Origin: an uncultured Agathobacter sp.
GTDB lineage: Bacteria; Bacillota; Clostridia; Lachnospirales; Lachnospiraceae
Assembly (NCBI GenBank): GCA_934358675.1
Contig: CAKRKX010000002.1
Location: 23,841-87,840 of the forward strand
Direction: 5' to 3'
DNA length: 64,000 nucleotides
Of the stretch, positions 35,757-42,509 are shown one piece after another. The position numbers and the translations under genes are program-made. Numbering within the stretch: position 1 is the first letter of the stretch; each line of letters opens with the position of its first letter. A model generated the notes under the pieces. The model was given only the letters and a program-made list of their open reading frames with translations. It did no database searches and was not told the DNA's origin.

Positions 35757-36185
35757 ATGAAGAAACGTATCATTCCACTAACTGTAGCATTTTGTTTGGC
35801 GATGGTTACATCCACTACAACCGCAATTGCGGCGGATATACCTTCACAAAAATTGTGCGATATTGCATCAGTGCAACAAATAGAGCCGAGATGGGGAAAT
35901 GCTAATTTGGCAGTTCCATCTATTTCTGTCTCTGGAAAACAGATTTTAGTTACAGTGCATATTTCGCCTAAAAAAACTACGACTAAGACAACGGGAAAAT
36001 TGATTCTTGAAAAGAAAAATGGCAACGGATGGTCGACCGTAGTTTCATGGGGGATAGATGCATCGGGAACTATTGATGTAATAAAGAACTATAGAGGGGC
36101 AAGTGGTGTTACTTATCGCGCCCGAGTAATTGCTACTATAGGGACGGACAAAACAGATTGTATTTCTGCTGAGTGCACAGTCTGA
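35757..36185 (+). CDS. Small exported protein of unknown function
   Basis: A 142-residue protein with a clear signal peptide (MKKRIIPLTVAFCLAMVTSTTTAIAA, cleavage near residue 26). The mature part is about 116 residues, with a predicted beta-rich pattern (ISVSGKQILVTVHISPKKTT, KLILEKKNGNGWSTVVSW, YRARVIATIG) recalling an immunoglobulin-like or fibronectin-like sandwich, and two Cys that could form a disulphide. I do not recognise a named family. The start ATG 35757 follows AAGGAGG. It lies downstream of the sigma/anti-sigma pair and its own TGTCCC-type promoter, so it is a probable regulon member. Confidence 0.75.
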   Translation: MKKRIIPLTVAFCLAMVTSTTTAIAADIPSQKLCDIASVQQIEPRWGNANLAVPSISVSGKQILVTVHISPKKTTTKTTGKLILEKKNGNGWSTVVSWGIDASGTIDVIKNYRGASGVTYRARVIATIGTDKTDCISAECTV

Positions 36186-36217
36186 TTTCAGGTGTTGAGT
36201 GAAAGGAGAATTATAAA

Positions 36218-36838
36218 ATGAGATACAAAAAGAAGTTATTAACAGTGATGGCATTAGTGTTAGCATTTTCTACAGTTGGGGCATCTGTTGTAAGTGCAAA
36301 GGATTGCTATAAAAAATGGTACAAATATGTTAACTGTGTTAGTTGTGATGATTCACAGTATGATTCATCACAAACGGATACGTGTTCAGGAAAACATCCA
36401 AGACAATATGGGATTAAATTATGCTCTACACATTTAAAAGAAATGTCGACAAAAGCGTCATTTTATAAAAGAGGATACTCTGATTACAATTGTTTGGCAT
36501 ATGCATTAGGAAAGAATGGTGTTCAAAGTTGGTTATGGCCAGCGGAGTGGGGGGATGCAGGTCCTTCTTTAGCTGCATTTAAGAAATATATTGAGAATAA
36601 AGGGTATACATGTACTACTAGTGCGAGTGCTGCCACAGGGAAAGAGGTTATATATGCATATTCAAAAAATGGTCATGTTGTACATTTCTCAAGAAAGTAT
36701 ACTTTAGATGGAAAAGCGGTATCTGGTGCAGCGACCCTCTCTAAATGGGGATCTATGTCTTTGTACAAAACGACAATAATTGACCCATATGCTTCAACGT
36801 CTATATATGGGTATTTAGCATTTATATGTTATAAGTAA
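36218..36838 (+). CDS. Exported Cys/His hydrolase-like protein (DUF7689-like)
   Basis: A 206-residue protein with a signal peptide (residues 1-27, ending VVSA) and a Cys-rich N-terminal part (Cys30, 40, 43, 56, 69). It then has YNCLAYALGKNG (Cys92) followed by a W-rich WLWPAEWGDAG, and GHVVHFSRK (His153, His156). A Cys in an 'NCxAYALG' helix followed by a 'GHvvHFSR' strand is the pattern of papain/NlpC-like hydrolase folds and resembles DUF7689-type proteins; activity is inferred from that alone. AT-rich codon use differs from the core genes around it and suggests a different origin. It is translated after the previous small exported protein (AAAGGAG site). Confidence 0.72.
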   Translation: MRYKKKLLTVMALVLAFSTVGASVVSAKDCYKKWYKYVNCVSCDDSQYDSSQTDTCSGKHPRQYGIKLCSTHLKEMSTKASFYKRGYSDYNCLAYALGKNGVQSWLWPAEWGDAGPSLAAFKKYIENKGYTCTTSASAATGKEVIYAYSKNGHVVHFSRKYTLDGKAVSGAATLSKWGSMSLYKTTIIDPYASTSIYGYLAFICYK

Positions 36839-36852
36839 AGGAGAAAATTAAT

Positions 36853-37488
36853 ATGAAAAAAATAATGTTAATTGTTAGTGGTGTGTTAATGGTAGCTTTT
36901 ATTATTGGATGTATACATAAACAAGATGACACAACTTTGGCTGCAGAAATTGAGGAAAATTTTTCGCAGATATCTAATTTAAGTGTTGAGCAAGCTCTTA
37001 GTTCCAATCCGTATGATTATATTAATAATGATTATTATGAAAATATTGTTGCTTTGGGAGTCCCAGCTGTTACAGTATTGGAAGAGAATTATCACAATGG
37101 AACATATTCAGGATTGGATAGTTATATTGCGGCGTTGGCCATTCAGGATATTACAGGGCTGAATCTGTATGAATGCACCGGAAGCGACTGGAGTACAGCA
37201 GAAGAATTTTTTGAGCAGTGGGATACAACAATCCAAAATCTGTCGGATACATTCGGAAAAATCATGGATTCAGATATATCAATGTCAAATAAAATTTATC
37301 AGATTGAGAAATATGGTGTGTTTGGACAGACATTTTTGAAAAAAGCAAAAGTGACAAAGAATCATACTGTGGAATTTGATGGAAAAGAAGTTTCAATTGA
37401 TGAAGCAATTGATGAGGAAACAGTGCCAGATATTTCAAAAGGGGAAATGAAAGAGGTAACAGATTATTTAGAAGGTGTGGTCGAGTAA
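36853..37488 (+). CDS. Putative lipoprotein, unknown function
   Basis: A 211-residue protein with a lipoprotein signal (MKKIMLIVSGVLMVAFIIGC, lipobox FIIGC with Cys20). The mature part is acidic and helical; residues ~60-110 (IVALGVPAVTVLEENY, YIAALAIQDITGLNL) resemble a HEAT-like helical hairpin, and the rest has no known motif. It follows the Cys/His exported protein by 14 bases with AAAGGAG, and a terminator follows. It shares the AT-rich composition of its neighbour. Probably works at the outer face of the membrane with the two exported proteins, but this is guesswork from position. Confidence 0.7.
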   Translation: MKKIMLIVSGVLMVAFIIGCIHKQDDTTLAAEIEENFSQISNLSVEQALSSNPYDYINNDYYENIVALGVPAVTVLEENYHNGTYSGLDSYIAALAIQDITGLNLYECTGSDWSTAEEFFEQWDTTIQNLSDTFGKIMDSDISMSNKIYQIEKYGVFGQTFLKKAKVTKNHTVEFDGKEVSIDEAIDEETVPDISKGEMKEVTDYLEGVVE

Positions 37489-37497
37489 GCCCTCATG

Positions 37498-37532
37498 AAA
37501 AATGCGTCAGTATATGATACTGGCGCATTTTT
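37498..37532. terminator. Terminator after the lipoprotein gene
   Basis: AAAAATGCGTCAGTAT (37498-37513), loop ATG, ATACTGGCGCATTTTT (37517-37532). The 16-bp stem with one G-U pair works in both directions. Confidence 0.9.
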
Positions 37533-37718
37533 AGATTTGCAACAAGTCTTCCGGTTTACAGCCCAATACACGCGCAAACTTTACAACATCAATGACTTTC
37601 GTGTGGTTGATATCACGTTGGCACTGTTCAAAAAGCTGGATCTGGCGCAACGGGACTCCGGATAAATCGGATAGTTCGCGTTGAGATAAGCAGGCTAATT
37701 TACGGAGGCGTTTGAGGA
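37531..37718 (-). pseudogene. Fragment of the XRE antitoxin-like gene (C-terminal HTH only)
   Basis: This 188-base stretch is close to identical to the 3' end (minus strand) of the XRE gene at 38897-39538. It still reads as an intact HTH segment (RELSDLSGVPLRQIQLFEQ, ending DLLQI and a stop). There is no start codon: an in-frame stop lies just upstream of the homologous part. The copy and the full gene flank the Rpn-type gene in the same orientation. It occupies part of the 471-base gap between the lipoprotein gene and the Rpn gene; the rest (37719-37959) is AT-rich and shows nothing recognisable. Confidence 0.85.
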
Positions 37719-37959
37719 CTTTTTATTGCAACTTTGATACTTGAATGTTATACTTGTTTCAAAGCAATAGCATATTTTTCCATAGTCAGGACGGACAGTA
37801 CTTGGTGAGCCGTCTGTATCATATATTTAATTTTATCATTTCAAATTATCCCGGAAAATCTTGCTTTTATTTTCAACTATATTTTAATTTAAGCAGGATT
37901 TGTACGGATAAGGATCGGTTTACATACAGATTCTGCGGCTTACACAAGGAGGAAACTGT

Positions 37960-38862
37960 ATGGCAAACAAAGAGTACAAAAGTGATGTGTTCAGCATGCT
38001 TCTTCAAGACAAGAATCGTGCGTTGGAAGTGTATAACGCAATCAATGGAACGGACTATGACGATCCGGAAATGGTTGAGATGACGACTTTGGACGACAAA
38101 AGTTTTTCGCTTACCGTAAGGAATGATGCTTCCTTCATTCTTGATGCGAATTTGAGTCTGTATGAGCATCAGTCAACCTATTGTCCAAACATGCCGCTGA
38201 GAGATTTGCTTTATTTTGCAAGTATTATTCAGAAACGGATCAAGGCGCAGAAGCGTGATATTTACGGTGGAAAAATTTTGAAGATTCCGGTTCCGCATTT
38301 TGTCGTGTTTTATAATGGCAAGGAGGAGGCTCCGGAGCAGTATGATCTGCGGCTTTCGGATGCGTTTGAGCAGGAAACGGAGCATCCGGAGATAGAACTT
38401 GTCTGTCATGTTTATAATATCAATAAAGGCAAGAATGCCCAGTTGCTGTCCAAATGCCGGACATTGCGCGAATATATGTATTTTGTGGATATGGTGCGGA
38501 AAAATAATGAGATCAGTGGAAACCTGGAAGACGCGATCAGGCAGGCAATCGATCACTGTATAGAAGAAGATGTGCTCAGGGATTTTCTGGATGAGCACCG
38601 GGAGGAGGTAATGCATGTGATGACATTAGATTATACGTTTGAACGAAGATTGGAAATGCAGCGTGCCGAAGCAATCGAGGATGGCGAGAAGATTGGAAAA
38701 GAAATCGGAAAAGAAATTGGAAAAAAAGAAAAATTATCGGAGCTCATTCAAAAAAAGATACTGAAAAACAAACCTTTGGATCAGATCGCGGATGAACTGG
38801 AAGAATCTCCGGAAACGATTCGCCCACTATACGAAAAAATTAGGCAAGAAATGCAGCAATAA
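37960..38862 (+). CDS. Rpn-family PD-(D/E)XK nuclease / transposase-like protein
   Basis: A 300-residue protein of the Rpn/YhgA-like PD-(D/E)XK family, long annotated as 'transposase' and associated in E. coli with RecA-independent recombination and DNA cleavage. The core pattern is visible: NDASFILDANLSLYEHQSTY (acidic residue, then E-x-Q) and LYFASIIQKR, then KILKIPVPHFVVFYNG. Near the C-terminus there is a lysine/glycine repeat (KIGKEIGKEIGKKEK) and a small helix-turn-helix-like end (LDQIADELEESPETIRPLYEKI). There are no terminal inverted repeats of an IS. A truncated second copy lies at 42167. AGGAGG site before the ATG. Confidence 0.85.
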   Translation: MANKEYKSDVFSMLLQDKNRALEVYNAINGTDYDDPEMVEMTTLDDKSFSLTVRNDASFILDANLSLYEHQSTYCPNMPLRDLLYFASIIQKRIKAQKRDIYGGKILKIPVPHFVVFYNGKEEAPEQYDLRLSDAFEQETEHPEIELVCHVYNINKGKNAQLLSKCRTLREYMYFVDMVRKNNEISGNLEDAIRQAIDHCIEEDVLRDFLDEHREEVMHVMTLDYTFERRLEMQRAEAIEDGEKIGKEIGKEIGKKEKLSELIQKKILKNKPLDQIADELEESPETIRPLYEKIRQEMQQ

Positions 38863-38866
38863 CGCC

Positions 38867-38898
38867 AAAGGAGTGTGGAATATCCATACTCCTTTTTT
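38867..38898. terminator. Bidirectional terminator between Rpn and XRE genes
   Basis: AAAGGAGTGTGG (38867-38878), loop AATAT, CCATACTCCTTT (38884-38895), T run. It overlaps the stop of the minus-strand XRE gene. A copy follows the Rpn remnant (42298-42329). Confidence 0.85.
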
Positions 38899-39538
38899 AG
38901 ATTTGCAACAAGTCCTCTGTTTTACAACCCAATACACGCGCAAATTTTACAACATCAATGACTTTCGTGTGGTTGATGTCGCGCTGGCGCTGCTCAAAAA
39001 GCTGGATCTGGCGCAACGGAACACCGGATAAATCGGATAGTTCGCGTTGAGATAATCCGGCTGATTTACGGAGGCGTTTGAGGTTGGTTTCTTTGTAGTA
39101 ATTGTCCCATAATTCGTTCATGGTATCGATAAAGTGGGTAATATCCATCTCGTGATAGATGCTATACATGGAAACAATTTGTTTTAGAGAGACTGCTTTA
39201 TGAATCTTGATAAAAGTCCGGCAGGTGTACCACTGATAATATGCCAATGCCCAGCCTGCCCAATATTCCGGTGATTTATCGAGATACATTTCATCTTCAA
39301 CGGAAAGAGGCTTCATTCCTGCGTCGGCAATCACTTCTCTTACTAATTCACATCCGGTTTTTCCGGCAATGTAAGTTGGATTCCCGTTTTGAAATTGGGT
39401 AGATACGGAAGACACCGTGAAAAGTTCGAAATATTCATCGATATCCATATCACATGTATTGACGGCAAAATCAAGCATATCTCCAAGAATGCGTTGGGCA
39501 TATGGAACATAATCAGACAAATAAGCGCGCATCTCCAT
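38897..39538 (-). CDS. XRE-family protein, probable antitoxin of the DUF3990 pair
   Basis: A 213-residue protein. The C-terminal ~62 residues form an XRE/Cro-type helix-turn-helix (LKRLRKSAGLSQRELSDLSG, then VPLRQIQLFEQ), while the first ~145 residues are an unrelated helical domain (DIDEYFELFTVSSVS, YWAGWALAYYQWYT). The gene begins inside the last codons of the DUF3990 gene (26-base overlap), giving a toxin-then-antitoxin order with coupled translation. The N-terminal domain could bind the partner and the HTH its own promoter; both are inferences. The HTH half alone is duplicated at 37531-37718. Confidence 0.8.
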   Translation of the reverse strand: MEMRAYLSDYVPYAQRILGDMLDFAVNTCDMDIDEYFELFTVSSVSTQFQNGNPTYIAGKTGCELVREVIADAGMKPLSVEDEMYLDKSPEYWAGWALAYYQWYTCRTFIKIHKAVSLKQIVSMYSIYHEMDITHFIDTMNELWDNYYKETNLKRLRKSAGLSQRELSDLSGVPLRQIQLFEQRQRDINHTKVIDVVKFARVLGCKTEDLLQI

Positions 39539-40193
39539 TTTTAATTGCCTCCCTCATAATATCCAACATAAATAAATCATTTACATTCGCAGTCACTTTT
39601 TTGCTTTTGCGGTATTCTTTGCGGGCTTCACGCTCGCGCTCACTTTTCTTGGCGTAATATTCTTCTGCATCGGCAGATTCATAACCGACGAATTTAAGTT
39701 GTTCAAATGCTTTTTCACTTTTCAGAACAATCTGCTCTCCCAATTTTCCAAGCCGCATAGCTTCGGAAAGCTTTTGAAGGGAGATGAGACCTGAAACAAA
39801 ATCCTGGGCAAAGGAAAAGTAAGAATCGTCTGCGCGATAACCGATGATGACATCGTATCCGGAAATATCAAGCAGAAAATGTTCTTTGATGTATTTCTTT
39901 GCTTCCTCAGCGATACTGCCGTTTTGCCAATAGGTTCGATTGTCTGCGAGAATCGCAAGCCAGTTTAGAATGTTGTATTCTTTGGTGTTTAGATTCAGAC
40001 ATTTCAGGTCTGACATGTCCAGTTCATAGATATTGGCGTAGCCGTTTGTTTGTTTTCCGCATGCCCATTCTTTGGCTAATTCAATATTTTCGGTGCAATA
40101 AAAACCCCGCCCGTAATCATTGTGCAGAGAGCCTTTTCCGAACTGAGGCTTTTCAATTAAATTTTCTGAACCATGATATAGTATTGTCCCCAT
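39513..40193 (-). CDS. DUF3990 ADP-ribosyltransferase-like protein, probable toxin
   Basis: A 226-residue protein matching DUF3990, a family related to ADP-ribosyltransferase folds. The N-terminus ILYHGSENLIEKP (His7-Gly8-Ser9) and DYGRGFYCTENIELAKEWA (residues ~26-44) are the signature, corresponding to the NAD-binding H-x-[ST] and the 'GkGFY.T' strand of ART enzymes. YRADDSYF and later AEEYY could supply the acidic catalytic residues. The C-terminus is charged and helical (residues 180-210). It is adjacent to and overlapping an XRE gene, a typical toxin-antitoxin layout. No signal peptide. Target unknown. Confidence 0.78.
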   Translation of the reverse strand: MGTILYHGSENLIEKPQFGKGSLHNDYGRGFYCTENIELAKEWACGKQTNGYANIYELDMSDLKCLNLNTKEYNILNWLAILADNRTYWQNGSIAEEAKKYIKEHFLLDISGYDVIIGYRADDSYFSFAQDFVSGLISLQKLSEAMRLGKLGEQIVLKSEKAFEQLKFVGYESADAEEYYAKKSEREREARKEYRKSKKVTANVNDLFMLDIMREAIKNGDARLFV

Positions 40194-40292
40194 TTTTATC
40201 CTCCTATGATGAAAATATTATATCGCTACTGCGATACTTTTTCAATGGATAAATGGATGGAACTGGATGTCTTTTATTTTTGCCTAAAAATA

Positions 40293-40320
40293 TGTAACAA
40301 TAGAACCGACAGATTCGTTA
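40293..40320 (+). promoter_or_regulatory. Possible ECF-type promoter of the second sigma gene
   Basis: TGTAAC (40293-40298), 17 bases, CGTTA (40316-40320), 37 bases before the GTG at 40357. This resembles ECF promoters in general (AAC in the -35, CGT in the -10). Single-site evidence only. Confidence 0.35.
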
Positions 40321-40356
40321 TAGTTAGCAGAAACAAAACAAAAGTGAGGAACACGC

Positions 40357-40899
40357 GTGATTTTACTGATGATGGTGGATACACCCGAAGAAAAACGAAA
40401 ATTTGTGATCCTGTACGAAAACTATCGTTATCTGATGCTAAAAGTGGCGGTGGATATTCTGCATGATTACCAGTTGGCAGAAGATGCCGTGCAGGAAGCA
40501 TTTGTGCGGGTGGCAAAACATATGGAAAACGTCGGACGACCGGAGGAGACTGCCACGAAACGTTATTTGATTACGATCACAAAACATGTAGCAATTGATC
40601 TTTATCGCAGAAGAAACCGGTTACAAAGCAGAGAAATCTATATGGATGAACTTCCGGAAGAAAAAGGGCAGCTTACTTATGTGGCACCGGAGGAAGACCA
40701 TGGAGTGTTAGATATTTTAAAAAATCTTCCACCAAAATACAGAGATATATTTCTGTTAAAATATTCCGCACATCTGGAAAACCGGGAGATTGCCAGAATA
40801 TGTGGACTTCGGGAGGGGACGATCCGGCAGCGGATTGCAAGAGGAAAACGGCTGATTGAAAAAGAACTGGAATATATTAAGGAGGGAGATATCGAATGA
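40357..40899 (+). CDS. ECF-type sigma-70 factor (second module)
   Basis: A 180-residue ECF sigma factor. Region 2 at residues ~20-85 (VAVDILHDYQLAEDAVQEAFVRVAKHM, YLITITKHVAIDLYRRR) and region 4 at ~117-172 (LDILKNLPPKYRDIFLLKYSAHLENREIARICGLREGTIRQRIARGKRLIEKEL, quoted here in part only as a region) are clear. The start is GTG 40357, 7 bases after GTGAGG; internal ATG codons at 40369/40372 lack a ribosome binding site. The next gene overlaps by 4 bases (ATGA) and encodes the probable anti-sigma factor. Confidence 0.9.
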   Translation: MILLMMVDTPEEKRKFVILYENYRYLMLKVAVDILHDYQLAEDAVQEAFVRVAKHMENVGRPEETATKRYLITITKHVAIDLYRRRNRLQSREIYMDELPEEKGQLTYVAPEEDHGVLDILKNLPPKYRDIFLLKYSAHLENREIARICGLREGTIRQRIARGKRLIEKELEYIKEGDIE

Positions 40900-41567
40900 A
40901 AGTGACAGACGAATGGCTGTATGCGAAAATGCCGATCGTTGATGCGGCAATGGTACGGCAACTAGAAGCGTGCACGCAAAAAGATTACGTTTTTTCAGAT
41001 GAATTCAGAAAGCGTATGAAGCGACTGATACGGAAAGAAAAGTATATGCGGGTCGAAAAACAGTTGAAGAAAATCACACAGAAAATTGCGGCAGCAGCAC
41101 TTGTGATGCTTGTGGGAGCACTCACCGTCACGATGAGTGTGGAGGCTTACCGGGTACATTTTTTTCATACGGTAAAAACGGTGCTGGATGGTAACATCAG
41201 TATTTATTCTTATGAATCGGATGAAGAGAAGATTTCCGATACTATTTTAAAACCGCAGTATATTCCAGACGGCTATCGGCTGAACGAAGAAAAAATTACG
41301 GATGCCACATCTGTTCTGGAATATGGAAATAGCAAAAAGCATTTGATTTTCCAGCAAACAATAGTGACAAATGAGAAAATGATTTTTGACACGAATTATA
41401 ATTCTGTGGAACAAATCAGAATAAACGGAATGACTGTCTTTCTATACGGATATACGGATGATACATTCTGGGCATATGGGGAATATGGGAACAGCGTATA
41501 TGTGCTGGCTGGAGATACAATCCCAAAAGAAGAAATTGAAAAAATATATAAACACTGGATCTGGTAA
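40896..41567 (+). CDS. Probable anti-sigma factor, DUF4367 type (second module)
   Basis: A 223-residue membrane protein. A cytoplasmic part (residues 1-65) with a basic stretch precedes one membrane helix at ~66-85 (KIAAAALVMLVGALTVTMSV). The extracellular C-terminal part has the DUF4367 pattern (PQYIPDGYRLNEEKI ... INGMTVFLYGYTDDTFWAYGEYGNSVYVLAGD). It pairs with the sigma factor through a 4-base overlap and so is probably its regulator. The same architecture as the protein at 34750, but shorter and not closely similar, so the two modules look like separate family members rather than a recent duplication. Confidence 0.82.
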   Translation: MKVTDEWLYAKMPIVDAAMVRQLEACTQKDYVFSDEFRKRMKRLIRKEKYMRVEKQLKKITQKIAAAALVMLVGALTVTMSVEAYRVHFFHTVKTVLDGNISIYSYESDEEKISDTILKPQYIPDGYRLNEEKITDATSVLEYGNSKKHLIFQQTIVTNEKMIFDTNYNSVEQIRINGMTVFLYGYTDDTFWAYGEYGNSVYVLAGDTIPKEEIEKIYKHWIW

Positions 41568-41579
41568 AGGAGAGAAAAA

Positions 41580-42086
41580 ATGATGAAAAAGGGATGGATT
41601 TTACTTATGGTATGTGTAATTATTTCAGGATTTGGAGGATGTGGAAAACAGACTGTTACAGAAAAAGTTGAGGGGACAGAAACTACAGATCGTATGAAGG
41701 AGGATGTAACAGAACTCTGCGCTTACATAAAGGAGATCAATGGAAATACACTGGTCATTGATCCCGTGGAGTATATCAGTTCCGAGGACAGTGATCGGCT
41801 GGCAAGTTACAAACACACGGATGACGATATGCCTGACGGATATTATATATACAATAAGGATGAAAAAACAGAGGATGTAACATTGACCGATCAGACGGAA
41901 TACTCCTTTTTGGACTGGACAAGAGAATTCGGGGGAACAGATGCAGATATTCGTGTGGTAACAAAAGATAAAAAGATTTTTGAAAAATATATGGAAACCT
42001 ATACAGATGCAAAACCGGGCATGCCGTTTTTCCTGAAAATGAAAGGGAATACGGTGATTCAGATTTTGGAAAAACCGATGGCATGA
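41580..42086 (+). CDS. Putative lipoprotein of the second sigma module
   Basis: A 168-residue protein with a lipoprotein signal (MMKKGWILLMVCVIISGFGGC, lipobox FGGC). The mature domain is acidic and probably a small beta-barrel: TELCAYIKEINGNTLVIDPVE is typical of proteins with an OB-like 'xIxxIxGNTLxxD' strand pair, and VIQILEKPMA ends the chain. Function unknown. It follows the anti-sigma gene by 12 bases with AAAGGAGAG, so it is the third gene of the module, parallel to the exported cargo of the first module. Confidence 0.75.
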   Translation: MMKKGWILLMVCVIISGFGGCGKQTVTEKVEGTETTDRMKEDVTELCAYIKEINGNTLVIDPVEYISSEDSDRLASYKHTDDDMPDGYYIYNKDEKTEDVTLTDQTEYSFLDWTREFGGTDADIRVVTKDKKIFEKYMETYTDAKPGMPFFLKMKGNTVIQILEKPMA

Positions 42087-42166
42087 TAGGAAATGGACAA
42101 AGAATCCAATCGAAAGTGATTATATAAAAGGAATGAAAAAAGCAATTATAAATATTCAAGATAATT

Positions 42167-42295
42167 ATCAGGCAGGCAATCGATCACTGTATAGAAGATG
42201 TGCTTAGGGATTTTCTGGATGAGCACCGGGAGGCGGTAATGCATGTGATGACATTAGATTATACGTTTGAACGAAGATTGGAAATGCAACAATAA
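42167..42295 (+). pseudogene. Truncated, internally deleted copy of the Rpn-type gene
   Basis: The segment matches 38536-38660 of the Rpn gene and then jumps to the gene's last bases, including the stop and the following terminator. The junction falls exactly on GAAATGCA, which occurs twice in the intact gene (38653 and 38848), so a 195-base in-frame deletion between short direct repeats explains it. A separate 3-base deletion (one of two GAA) is also present. The copy still reads in frame to ...RRLEMQQ and a stop, but lacks the nuclease core and has an upstream in-frame stop. Confidence 0.85.
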
Positions 42296-42354
42296 CGCCA
42301 AAGGAGTGTGGATATCCATGCTCCTTTTTGCATTCGCTTTTGAAGAAAGATGAC

Positions 42355-42383
42355 TTGACCGTTTACGCTTAAGGGTGTAAACT
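42355..42383 (+). promoter_or_regulatory. Promoter of panT-coaBC with inverted repeat in the spacer
   Basis: TTGACC (42355-42360), 17 bases, TAAACT (42378-42383). GTTTAC (42361-42366) and GTAAAC (42377-42382) form an inverted repeat that fills the space between -35 and -10, a layout used by MerR-type and repressor operators. The regulator is unknown. Confidence 0.55.
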
Positions 42384-42387
42384 ATAA

Positions 42388-42500
42388 AGGTTGATGGTTA
42401 CCGTAAGGAATCAATCAGCAAATACAATTACATTTTGCATGGACGAATGTTCGCATGTAAAAGAGGGACGGACTTAAAGAGAAGCCGTCACCTGGAATAG
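42388..42500 (+). other. Structured leader of panT
   Basis: Possible stems: TTGAT/ATCAA (about 42391-42414), TTACA/TGTAA enclosing GAC/GTTC elements (about 42429-42460), and GACGG (42469-42473) / CCGTC (42487-42491) just before the AGGAGG. The leader is longer than needed for translation. No known riboswitch class was recognised. Confidence 0.35.
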
Positions 42501-42509
42501 GAGGAAGAA

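Noticed and set aside
37960-38862. The Rpn gene as part of a complete insertion sequence
   Set aside because: No terminal inverted repeats or target duplications flank it. The flanking repeats are same-direction pieces of the XRE gene.
42388-42500. THF or TPP riboswitch before the ECF S component
   Set aside because: The characteristic conserved stretches of these riboswitches were not found, and the downstream coaBC points to pantothenate.
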